The notes beneath the pieces were generated by a model, which did not search any database, had not been told where the DNA came from, and saw nothing but the letters and a program-made list of their open reading frames with translations. The translations under genes and the position numbers were made by a program. From Candidatus Accumulibacter contiguus (GTDB lineage Bacteria; Pseudomonadota; Gammaproteobacteria; Burkholderiales; Rhodocyclaceae), in contig NZ_SPMX01000017.1 of NCBI RefSeq assembly GCF_012940005.1, positions 1 to 64,000 on the forward strand: a stretch of 64,000 bases of DNA, in the 5' to 3' direction. Positions within the stretch are counted from its first letter, which is position 1, and each line of letters opens with the position of its first letter. This document shows, in pieces, positions 36,867 to 46,393 of the stretch.

Positions 36867-39800
36867 GATGATCAACTCGCTGGCAATGGCATCGGTCCCC
36901 TGACCGACAAAACGCAGCGCCAGCCCGGTCGGCAGATGTTCGACAAATCGCTCTTCGGAGGTCCCCATCCCCTGCGCTTGCACTTCCAGGTCGAAGCGCT
37001 CGGCCGGGAAAAGTCGGTAGGTACGTACCGTGCCATGCTCGACCTGTCGCAACTGCAGGGCGAGATGACCGCCCAGTCGAGCGGGACGCTGCAGGCCCTC
37101 GCCCCGATTGATGGCATGCAACAGTTCGGCAATCAAGGGCGCAGCGGGCTCGGTGCCGCGGACGATGTCCGCCATCCGCTTCGCGGAGCGATAAGGCAGC
37201 ATTCTTTCCCAGCCGAGGTCTCGTCGCTCGAAAAAATATCGGCGCCGCGCCATCGCTACGTACTCGCGATGGGGCTGGGCCCGCTGGCGTACCGACGCCC
37301 CGGACACGCCACGCGGCAATTCTTCGAACAAGCGCTTCAATACCTCCTGGTCGAAATTGCCCCGTTGCTCGAAACGGAACAGCGCGCGGTCATCGGGTCG
37401 CACAAAATCGAGGCTGCGATCGAAGCGCGGATCCTCCTGCCGGCCGACATCGACCTCGGCCAGCAGCGACACCAGTCGATCCCCATTCGGCTGGCCGCCA
37501 CCCAGCCAACTGTTGAAGTAATAACTGCGGGCGATGTCGCCATGCTGACCGCTGGCATACAGCGCATGCATCTCGGCGCAGTCCCGGTTGCCGATCAGCA
37601 TGAACGACAGCGCTGAACGCAGGTCGCGCATGGTGATGTGCAAGCGCCCGCGCAGGTGCGTCATGGTGTAAAGCATTTTGAGCCGTTCGATCAGCCGCGG
37701 GCCAGCCGTCTCATCCTGGAAGCTGCGCGCGTTGTGCAGCGCGTAGCACGTCGCCTGCAGATCGCACTGCTCGCAGGCCGACCAGTGCTGAGTTTCCGTC
37801 ATCCGCTGCAGCGTCCGCTCGAGAATTGAACCGCAGGCCGTATCGGCCACCACACTGCGTAAGTTGAGATTGACCACCACCACGCCGGATTCCGCCTGTC
37901 CGGTCGCAAAACCCCGCCGAACCAGCGCACTCAGTGCGCTGAAATCAGGTTCGTGGGCAGCCAGAAAATCCACTAGCCGCCCCTCGTTGATGGCGATCAG
38001 TCGCGTTTCGTCGGTCCGCCAGTGGGTGGGATCCCGACCGGCAAAGGGCGCGAGAAAATCGACCAGCACCTGGTTGTTGTCCTTCTCGCCTCATCCTGAC
38101 TGCCGTCATAGTTGATCAGGTAGCGGCGACCGGCAAGCTCGATGCGGCTGCCGTTGGGCAGACCACGATCCACCGCACCGCCGCGTGCTTCAACATCCTT
38201 CTCCAGTCGTTGCAGAAACGCCGTCTTGCCATCGCCTGCATTGCCGGTGATCAGCACCAGACGGAACTCGCCGGCCAGCACCGCCGGCAACAGTGCCCGG
38301 TCGAGGGCGGTATCGACATAGGCCGCGTGTCCCAGGGCATCCATGCCGCGCGTACCCGCATTGCTGCGTCGGCTCTGGCTATAGAGCGTGATCAGGTGTG
38401 AGACGAAGGGGTTGCTGTTCGAGGTCTCTCCCGGTCCACCCGAGGTCGTGGCCACATTCACCGGCGCCATGCCCGGAACCCGGCGCCGAGCGTGACGCAC
38501 CTGGCGCAGCGCGTCGCCGAACTCGATCGCCGAGCCAAAGCGCTCGGCACGACGCGGCGCAATCGACTTGAGCAGTACGGTCACCAGATCCGGCGCCAGG
38601 TCGGAAAAGCCGGAAAACTCGCGCGGATCGGGTGCCGGTCGGTTCGCTGGCGGCTCGCTCGTTTCCCAGGGATAACGAGCGGTCAGCGCCTCGTAGAGCG
38701 TCAGGCCGAGCGCGTAGAGATCGCGATCGGCGCGCTCGCCGTTATGCGGGATGACCTCCGGGTCAAAATCCGGGGGCAAGTAGCGGCGCGAGCCGCCGCC
38801 GCGTGCGTCACGGTTGTCGGCGCGCACCGAGACGTTGAAGTCGATGATCTTCGCCCCCTTCTGCGTCCACAACAGATTGCGCGGCTTGATGTCGCAGTGG
38901 TGAAAGCCATGAGCGTGCAGGTGGGCCAGCCCATCGATCACCTGTTTGCCGAGTTCGAGCGCATCGTCCGGCGCCAGCAGATGCTGCTGGATCATGTCGG
39001 CCACGTCGGCGCCTTCGACGTACTCGAAGACGAGAAAGGGAACATCGCTGCCGGGCAGCACCTCACCGTAGAGCACCCGCCCCACATGCGGATGCTCGGG
39101 AATCTGCACCAGATTGCGGTATTCCTTTTTCAGGCGCTCGTACGTGGAATGGCGATCGTGGAGAATCAGCTTGACCGTTCGCGGCACGTCGCCCAGCGTG
39201 TCGATTACCTTGTAGACCACGCCGAAGCTGCCCTGACCAAGCTTCCTTTCGACAACATAGGTCCGGGTCAGCGCATAACCCGGCGGTAGGTTGCGGAAAT
39301 CCACATCGCTTTCGGGCTCCGGCGGAACCATCGTCGATACTGACGCCGGTTCGGCTACGGGGGCCAAGGCGGGAGAGAGGAGGGCATTCAGCGCCGCCAG
39401 GGCCGCCAAGGCCATCGGCCGTTGCGCCTCGTCGAACTGGCAGAGCGCCTGCAACCAGGCATCGAAGGCTCCATTCAATTCCGGCCGCAACTGCGAAGGC
39501 GGCACCGGGAAAACGCCGTCGGTGTCGAAGACACGCGTTGGATCACCATCAAACGGACGCTCGCCAGTGAACAACTCGTAGAGAATCACCCCGGCGGAAA
39601 ACACATCGGAAGCACGGTTCGCCACTTCCGGCGCCCGATACGCCTCGGGCGCCACATAGGCCTTTTCCACCAGATCAATGATCGAATCCGCGATCGTCAG
39701 GCTGCGATCCACGCCCAGCTTCGCGAAGTCGAAATCGGTGATGCGGGTGGTGCCATCCTGGCCAATCAGAATCGCCCCCGGCGTGAGATTGCGATGCACG

Positions 39801-40753
39801 ACGCCGTGCTGGTGGGCATGGGCCAGCGCCGCCAGCAGGTCTTTCGCCACCCGCCACTTCTGGTCGAGCGTCAGCGCCAGTTGCGGTCGCGCCAGATGTA
39901 CGGTCAGTGCCTGCCCTGACGCATCGTCGAGGATCAGGATGAATGCGCGGTCGTCGTCGGTCGCGAAGAAATCGCGCGCGGCAACGATGTTGGGGTGCAG
40001 CGGTAGCCGTGAGAGCGCTCGATAGGCGTTGGTGATACGGTTGACCTGCGCCTTGCGCGCCTCTTCGGGCTGATACGGATCGGCTTGATACACGCGCAAG
40101 CGCGCCGTGCCACCGGCAAAGGCATTCTCGGCGCGGTATTCGGTATAGGCATCGGCGGCGCCGAGCTTTTCCGTCACCTGCCAGTGACCGAAGCGCAGCA
40201 CAGCCGAGGCCGGCTTGAGCACTCGCAGCGCATGCAGGATCAACGACTGCTGCGCCAGGATGTTTCTGGAGAAGCGCGCCGGGATGCTCGTCGCATCCTT
40301 GAAGTAGCGCTCGGCATCCTTGAGTTTGACCACCGCGGGCGCGTCCATCCCAGCCCGGTCGTTCACATGCGCATCAGGCGCCGTGAGCAGAATCGCGGCA
40401 TCGACGTAGATGTTCTCCAGTTCCGCTCGCCCGGGGTGACTCTGGGTGATCAGCCCCTTGAAGGCGCGCGAATGGCTGCGCAACTTGGCGAGCGGCGAAG
40501 GATAAGGCGCGCGGCCTTCCGGATACCACCGGGGACCGTAGACATCGATGCTGCCACGCGTACCCTTGACGTCGATCAGGTACAGGGCATGCGGGGCCAG
40601 CAGGCCGATGTCGATCTCGAAGCGCTCGCCCTGGCGTTCGAGTTCGAAGTTGTGCCACAGGACGAAACTGTCCGGCAAGTGATCCCGCAGGTGGGCAATG
40701 GCGATGCGCTCGGCATCGTTCATTGGCTGGCCGATGGGGATCACTTTGGCCAT
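36864..40753 (-). CDS. MADS MAD6-like NERD nuclease - pseudokinase - kinase - P-loop NTPase, frameshifted
   Basis: It starts at ATG 40753, overlapping the S-subunit stop by one base. Residues ~10-130 form a NERD nuclease-like domain with EIDIG and LIDVKG (PD-D/ExK layout). Residues ~190-430 are kinase-like but read VVHRNLTPG and TDFDFAK, so the catalytic HRD Asp is Asn and DFG is altered: a likely pseudokinase. Residues ~495-740 are a second kinase with LGQGSFGVVYK, VKLI, HCDIKPRNLL (~619) and IIDFNVS, probably active. A P-loop NTPase follows (LVLITGNAGDGKTAF, ~838). A single base is missing near 38089-38090; restoring it yields YDGSQDEGEKDNNQVLVDFL and continues through IAINEGRLVDFL, resembling DptF. 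It probably senses and transmits infection signals by phosphorylation (inference). Confidence 0.78.
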
Positions 40754-42157
40754 CAGTCTTCCTCTGATTTGATTTTAGCTTCAACAATCTTCCTTGCCAG
40801 ATTCTCCAAATCAATTGCCTGACTTCGTAGCGCCGAGACGTTCAAGCCGCGATGGCCTAACCGTTTCCAGAGTGGATGGCTGCGGGCCAGAACCGTGCAA
40901 TCACCAATCTGGCGAACGTCAAGGTGAGGTATGGACGTACCAAATGCTCTCGCCTTGAGCTGTCGAATGCCGCATTCACAAGACAAGAAGACGAAAAGGA
41001 ACCCTGCGTCTTCTTCGGAGTGACAATGAATCCGAATGGCATCCTCAGAAACCGCGCCGCCAATAATTCGACCATAAGGGAGCACGGTACGGCCGATGAC
41101 TCCAGAAAGCTGCCCCGAACGAGGAACAAGCAGCGTTTTTCGGGAAACTATGCAATGCGCCGCAAGCCTTGAGGGCAATCGATAGGAAGGTTCTGGATCA
41201 TTCCAGAAGATTGCTGAAGTACCAAACAGCGGAATCCCTGCCGTGTCACCGTCCAGCACGATACGTTTGAAACGGTTCGGCTCTTCGATGCCAGTTACCA
41301 CACTCCGCAGAGGAGAGAGATCTGCCCCGCTGGATTCCAGTGCTGCTATTGCTTGCCGATGGTAACTGCTGTGAAAAAATGCATCCAGTCGGTATTGCAC
41401 GTCTACCGCAGGCGCAATCGAGACGGAAAAGGGCGTGGATGATGGCACCGCACGTAGATTTGCAAGCCTAAGCGTGCTGATCAGCTCGGAAATGGCCTCA
41501 CGGAGAATGTAATTCGCTTTATCTCGTTTGTTCGCTGCTTGAGCCACCAGCAAGTCGACTTTCCTCTCGAAATCATGGCCAAAACGCGGTACAGGAAGGT
41601 TGGCGATGTGCTCCGGCTCAATGTGCTGAATGATCGCGCCATAAGTGCCAGCCACAACCAACGGCACGCCATACTTGCTGGAGAGAAAGGCATAGAGGTA
41701 ACCCGGCAAAATCTTGGATTCATCCGGCACTACTCTTAAGACGTCCTCAGAACATGCCATGCCGGCCATATCTGGCCGAACGTAAGCCATTCGGCCAATA
41801 GTCCCAGAGCGCGTAATAAGAGACCAGGACTCTTTCAACAGCAGCCGTGGATTCCGCTCCACTTGCTTCTTGGAAATCAGTGGCAGAGTTGATAGGTCAG
41901 CCAAGCCGATCGCTGAGCTGCCCATGAACGGAACACCGTATCTACGATCATCGACCCAGCTCCGACTCTCCCTTCCGGAGTCGAAAATGCCAGTGGTGAC
42001 ATCCGCAAGCTTGTCCTTCCTTTCGCTAAGAAGTCTTAGAGCATCCCGCGCTTCAAGCGCCCCCCGACATATAGGGATTGCAATCCAGCCGCCTGCCACC
42101 TTCTTCGAGCCAATCCGACCGCACCACACGTGCATTCCTGAAGCTTGCGAATTTCAT
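40753..42157 (-). CDS. MADS MAD5-like type I specificity subunit (HsdS-like), frameshifted in a G6 run
   Basis: It starts at ATG 42155-42157, overlapping the upstream stop (ATGA). Removing one C from the run at 42060-42065 fuses MKFASFRNARVV to LEARDALRLL and gives 467 residues; without that change only an internal ATG at 42135, with a wrong N-terminus, is open. Two target-recognition-like halves are visible (around DDRRYGVPFMGSSAI and IPLFGTSAIFWND), each followed by SxxGxxG-type segments (LITRSGTIGRM; LVPRSGQLSGVIG) and helical spacers. These are the classic type I S-subunit pattern that gives the methyltransferase its bipartite target. No HsdR restriction subunit gene is present in the window. 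Confidence 0.8.
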
Positions 42158-42813
42158 GTAGGCACCTCAGCCGGAAACCATTCCTGCAACGCAGCATTCA
42201 GCTCCATGAAAGCGACATCGGTACAGCCTTTGATCGAGATCCGCCGGGCGATCTCTTCATAGATCGCTGAAGAGCGCGGTCGGCGCGTTTGCCGCAGCAC
42301 CCATTCCGCGGCCTCCTTTGGCCGCCGGGGCTTGGCCTCGTCTGCGAGCCAGAATCCTTGCTGCGCAAGCACGGTGCGCAGACCGGACTCGCCACGGTAG
42401 CGCAGGGCGTCGGCAACCAGCGGATTGTCCTGCCAGAGCCAGTTCTCGAGTTCCGGCTCGATGGCAATCACCTTGATAGCACTGGCTTGCCAACCGCTGC
42501 TGACCAGTCGGCCGCTGACGTCATCGACGATGGCCTGCTTGCCGGGTGACCCATCCCATTCGCAATCGAGCGCAACCAGCACACGTTCGTGGGTATTCAG
42601 GTAGGGTCGCAGCAGTTCATGGGCGCGCAGGTAGACGCCGGGATCGTTCCCCCCTTCGTCCACCAGCAGATCGCCACCCACATCGGGATTGAAGTCGAAA
42701 GGGGCACAGCCCAGACTGCGGTGCCACTGGTCTCGGGTGAGGTAGCCGCGGAAGGCTGCAGCCATGTTGCTGTCGGCGACCAGAATGACGCAGGGCCGTT
42801 TGTGGTCGCTCAT
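42154..42813 (-). CDS. MADS MAD4-like small acidic protein, TOPRIM-like partner of the AAA ATPase
   Basis: The 219-residue product starts at ATG 42811-42813, overlapping the ATPase stop by 4 bases (ATGA). It shows ILVADSNMAAAF at the N-terminus, a central RVLVALDCEWDGSPG and IAIEPELENWLWQD. This layout of acidic clusters resembles DUF4276/TOPRIM-like proteins that are encoded beside AAA15 ATPases in several defence pairs. The C-terminal part is rich in Arg and Glu and includes RRPKEAAEW. If the TOPRIM-like reading is right, the Asp and Glu residues would bind metal for nuclease activity, but this is inferred from short motifs and context. Confidence 0.65.
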   Translation of the reverse strand: MSDHKRPCVILVADSNMAAAFRGYLTRDQWHRSLGCAPFDFNPDVGGDLLVDEGGNDPGVYLRAHELLRPYLNTHERVLVALDCEWDGSPGKQAIVDDVSGRLVSSGWQASAIKVIAIEPELENWLWQDNPLVADALRYRGESGLRTVLAQQGFWLADEAKPRRPKEAAEWVLRQTRRPRSSAIYEEIARRISIKGCTDVAFMELNAALQEWFPAEVPT

Positions 42814-44156
42814 CCGAGCACCCCGGCCGCGAACAGGCTGCCGAGGTCGATACCGCCACGCCATTCCCTGAGACGCGGGTGATCGCTGCCGGCGACCATC
42901 TCCACTCCACCCGCGCTGGCCAGCCGCGCGCACAGCAACTGGTCGATCTTGGTGCTGGCCAGCACCACCGGAGAGTGTGAAGATATCCACACCTGACTGT
43001 CGTACATCGACGAGAGCGACTGCAACACCGCATCGATCGCATAGGGGTGGAGGCCGTTCTCGGGTTCCTCCGTCACCAGGATGACAGGTTGCCTGGCGAG
43101 GTAGGGCAGCAGCGTTAACGCCAGGATACGCAGGGTTCCGTCGGACAGTCCGGAGGACGACACGCTGTAGCCGCCACGGTAGGTCAGCACGAAATAAGCG
43201 TGGTGATCGTCTTCGCGCTCACGTACGTCGATGTCGACAACCTGCGGCAAGGCGGTTCGCACGTGATCAATCCAGTCCGCGTAGCTCTCGCTGCGATAGT
43301 CGGCTGCCGCAGATCCGCCGGCGCCCTGGCGCTTGAGGTCGAACGCCAGCCACGGGATATTGCGGCCGCTGGGAATGACGGTTCGCGGCTGACCAGGCGG
43401 GCTAGCCTGCCGCATTTCAGCCCAATTGGGGTCGAGAAAAACCGCGCCTCCGGTCAGCAGCTCGTAGAGCCAGCGCGCTGCCGGGTATTCGCTGCTCGAC
43501 TCATACAGAACACGCGGCAAGGCCAATACCGTGGATGGGAGATCAATCTTGCCCGAACCTCCTTGCCGTCGTTTTGGCGATTCCGGACTGATTTCGGTGC
43601 CCGATATGCTGTCGCGCTTCAGTACCGTCAACCAGTTCCTGTTATGTTCGGCCTGTGCACCATGCAGTTCGACAGCCGCGCGCTCAGGGGCGAAAGCCTT
43701 CGGAAACAGGAATAGATACTCGTTGCGAACGTGCAGCGGCCCACCATCAGCCAGCTCGAAGCTGATTTCGTAGCGCAGGTGAGTGGGCCAGCGTTGTTCA
43801 TTTGAACTGAACGCTTCGCGCGCTCTCTGGTTTTTCAGGCGGGCTATGGCGCCATTGCGAACATCGTTGGCGACGCCTTCCGGAAGAGCAGCCTCGAGAG
43901 CCAGAGAGAAGCGGGTACCGCGCCGGGCAAAAAGAATCTCGCGCAGATCCCCCGTGCGAGGCAGAAAGTCCGGCCGCTTGTCACTGAAGGCGGAGCCGAC
44001 CGTCGTCGCGCGCAACAAATCACCGAACAACACCGGCAGATCGAGCAGCGTGGTCTTGCCCGCTCCGTTGGCACCAACGATGACCTGAAAATTACTCAGA
44101 TCAATCGCCAGCCGCTCGAAGCAGCGGTAGCGGATCGCTTCCAGCCGCGTGATCAC
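42810..44156 (-). CDS. MADS MAD3-like AAA15 (SMC/OLD-type) ATPase
   Basis: The 448-residue protein has an SMC-like N-terminus (MITRLEAIRYRCFERLAIDL), Walker A VGANGAGKTTL (~28-37), a long insert of ~270 residues, an ABC-type signature VSSSGLSDGTLRILAL (~340), Walker B ILVTEEPENGLHP (~365) and an H-loop WISSHSPVVL. This is the AAA15/AAA_21 family found in OLD nucleases, RloA, PARIS AriA and related defence ATPases, but no C-terminal TOPRIM domain is fused; the next gene (42154-42813) probably supplies the partner. It overlaps the methyltransferase stop by 4 bases. It likely acts as an ATP-driven sensor or switch. Confidence 0.8.
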   Translation of the reverse strand: MITRLEAIRYRCFERLAIDLSNFQVIVGANGAGKTTLLDLPVLFGDLLRATTVGSAFSDKRPDFLPRTGDLREILFARRGTRFSLALEAALPEGVANDVRNGAIARLKNQRAREAFSSNEQRWPTHLRYEISFELADGGPLHVRNEYLFLFPKAFAPERAAVELHGAQAEHNRNWLTVLKRDSISGTEISPESPKRRQGGSGKIDLPSTVLALPRVLYESSSEYPAARWLYELLTGGAVFLDPNWAEMRQASPPGQPRTVIPSGRNIPWLAFDLKRQGAGGSAAADYRSESYADWIDHVRTALPQVVDIDVREREDDHHAYFVLTYRGGYSVSSSGLSDGTLRILALTLLPYLARQPVILVTEEPENGLHPYAIDAVLQSLSSMYDSQVWISSHSPVVLASTKIDQLLCARLASAGGVEMVAGSDHPRLREWRGGIDLGSLFAAGVLG

Positions 44157-46208
44157 TGCCCGGGCTCCGGATGCCTGGCGCGGAATTCCGCGTAGGCGGC
44201 GGCAATGTCCGGCAGGTCATCGTCGAGGATGCGCTCCTTGCGGTGCAGGGTGCGCACTTCCAGCCTGCCGCCGATGCGCACCTTCTCTTCATAGGTCTTG
44301 TCGACGAGGATCTCTTCGCCGTCTGGTCGGCGCTTGTAGAGCACATTGCCTCGGCGGTCGAAACCGACTTTCTCGGCAACGGCCATGAATACGGGGTAAT
44401 CCTGCTTCTTGCCCAGATCGCTGGCCTGAATCTCCTGCGTGGGCTTCTTCTTGAGGAACAGCAGGCTGGTGAGGATATTGACGTTGGCTTCGACGATGAA
44501 GGACTCGACCGGCAGGTCGATGCTGGCGAGCACCCAGCAATGACGCAGAATCCAGTAGCGGATGTACTCGTCACCGGGGTTGCCGAGAATGCCGTCCGGC
44601 AAAACGATGCCCATGCGGCCGCCCGGCCGCAGCCACTGCACGCAACGCTCGATGAACAGCACCTCGGGTGAAACGGCGGGCTTGATCGCCTGGGTCATGA
44701 CGAAGCCATCGCCCTGGCGTACCCAGCGGCGGGCGAGTTCATACTGCTCGAGAATGGTTCGCTCGGTCACCGGGATGTCCGAACCGAAGGGTGGATTGGT
44801 GGCGATGACGTCCACGCTTCCGAGGCGAAGCGTGTCATTCGCCGCTTTGACGCCCGGCAGGTGACCGACGGGAAATTCGAGCGAGTTCATGTGGTACAGG
44901 TGGCCAAGCGAATTGCCGGCCATCATCACGTTCATCTGCGCGGCACGAACGAGGAAGGGATCGAAGTCCGAACCGAAGAGCTTGTTGGCGGCGAAATCGG
45001 CCAGACGGTCGCGCAGCGAAATGAATTCCTGGGTATCCTCGTCGCCGGGCCTGACGTTTTTTTTCGTCGTGAAAAACCTTGTTGAGATAGTTGAGTGTCT
45101 CGACCAGAAAACCACCCGTGCCGCAAGCCGGGTCCAGTAACCGTTCGCTTTCCTTCGGGGCAAGCATCTGGATGACCAGCCGAATCGCGCCGCGCGGCGT
45201 GAAGTACTGACCACGATCGCCGCGCAGATTGGTACCGACGATCTCCTGGTAGGCCGCACCTTTGGCATCGACATCGGTGCGCGCAAAGTCGTAGCGTGAG
45301 AGTTCGGAAACGATGAACGCCAGTGCCCGGTCAGACAGGGTGATTTCTTCGTTACCTTTGAAGAGGTCCGGGTAGGCACGCTTCACCGCTTCAAAAAGGG
45401 GCACGATACGGAGGCGGATTTCCTTCTGCCCTTCGGGACTGAACGGTTCGTAGGGGCCGGCCCAGAAGACACGCTGCTCGCCGAGACGACGCTCGTCGTA
45501 CATCTTGCAGAAGATGAGGTAGAGGAACTGCCAGAAGGCGGCGTCCTTGGGCATGCCCTCGTTGCCATGGATGTAGTTGTGGCAACGACGGAAAGCCGTG
45601 CGCAGCATGACCGGATCGGCCCGCCGCATCCTGGCGAGCGACGCGCCTTCACGGGTACCAATGGTCTCGTCGCCCATCGGCCAGTCGGCGATGGGTTTGA
45701 AGCGGGTATCGAAGCGAGTGACTTCCTTGCGGAAAAAGAAGAACTCCAGCCCGTTGGTCCACAGTCCGTACTCGCAAGTCTCGACCTCGGCCATGACCGC
45801 TTCAAGCAGTTGGAATTCCTTGCGCGCCTCGTCCGGGTCACGCATGCGATAGGCACCCTTGGTGCCCACCTTGGGCTCCTTGTCCACGGCAACAGCACGA
45901 TAGAGATTCTGGTCCTCGTGCGGGGTGCCGGGACGGAAGATGGCGATGTCGATTCTCTTGTTTCGCCCCGCGACTTTCACGCCGTAGTCCGGCTCCATGT
46001 CCTCGGCAGCAATGCCATATTCATGGATGATGGCGCGCGCAATGCGCTGCCGCACACGCTCTCTTTCGCTGTCCTTGACAGGATTGCCGGTGATGTAGTC
46101 GAAGACCTTGCCTTCTTCCAGCGCGCTGTCTTCCGTCTCTTGCTCCGCCTGAGCAAGATCGCTCATCTCCTCGCCCTGTTCGGAGCTTGCTGCCTTGACC
46201 CTAGCCAC
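44153..46208 (-). CDS. MADS MAD2-like type I DNA methyltransferase (HsdM-like), frameshifted in an A8 run
   Basis: A GTG start at 46206-46208 has ggagg six bases upstream and overlaps the preceding stop; an ATG at 46166 is weaker. Removing one T from the run at 45057-45064 joins the two frames (VFHDEKK then NVRPGDEDTQEF), giving 684 residues. An N-terminal ~200-residue domain (RVRQRIARAIIHEYG and KRIDIAIFRPG) resembles HSDR_N-type nuclease-fold regions. N6-adenine methyltransferase motifs follow: SAM motif I LLDPACGTGGFLVETL (~357) and catalytic NPPFGSDIP (~470). With the S subunit it should methylate a bipartite site and mark self DNA. As printed, the frame stops shortly after motif I, so activity depends on whether the extra base is real. 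Confidence 0.85.
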
Positions 46209-46356
46209 TGGAACCCTCCCTGTTTTCAAAATCGTCGCTACTGGCCGCTGCGCCACCCGCGCGCACCCAGGCATCGACATCCTGTTTCTTGAACGGCATG
46301 TAGTGCAGCATACTGCGCGAGCAGTCGGCAAGGGAGGATCCGGTAATCGATGACAC
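46201..46356 (-). pseudogene. Truncated HTH/excisionase-like gene (MAD1 remnant)
   Basis: A minus-strand frame of 51 codons from a GTG at 46354-46356 ends at a TAG (46201-46203) that overlaps the methyltransferase GTG. It contains LHYMPFKKQDVDAWVRAGG, close to the C-terminal 'F-K-x-x-D-V-D-A-W' end of excisionase/MerR-like helix-turn-helix domains, then a short acidic tail. An in-frame stop lies just upstream (46360-46362), leaving too little for a complete HTH. The first gene of MADS loci encodes an HTH protein, so this is probably its 3' end, cut where the LysE gene begins. It may equally be an intact small peptide; confidence in the HTH reading is moderate. Confidence 0.5.
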
Positions 46357-46393
46357 GCCCTAGCTCTTGGGGCTTGTTGTGGCGTAGCCTGTG

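Noticed and set aside
30242-46356. Classification of the island as Dnd/Dpt, BREX, or plain type I restriction-modification
   Set aside because: No dndABCDE, PglZ, BrxL or HsdR was found; the kinase, AAA15 and NERD components do not belong to those systems.
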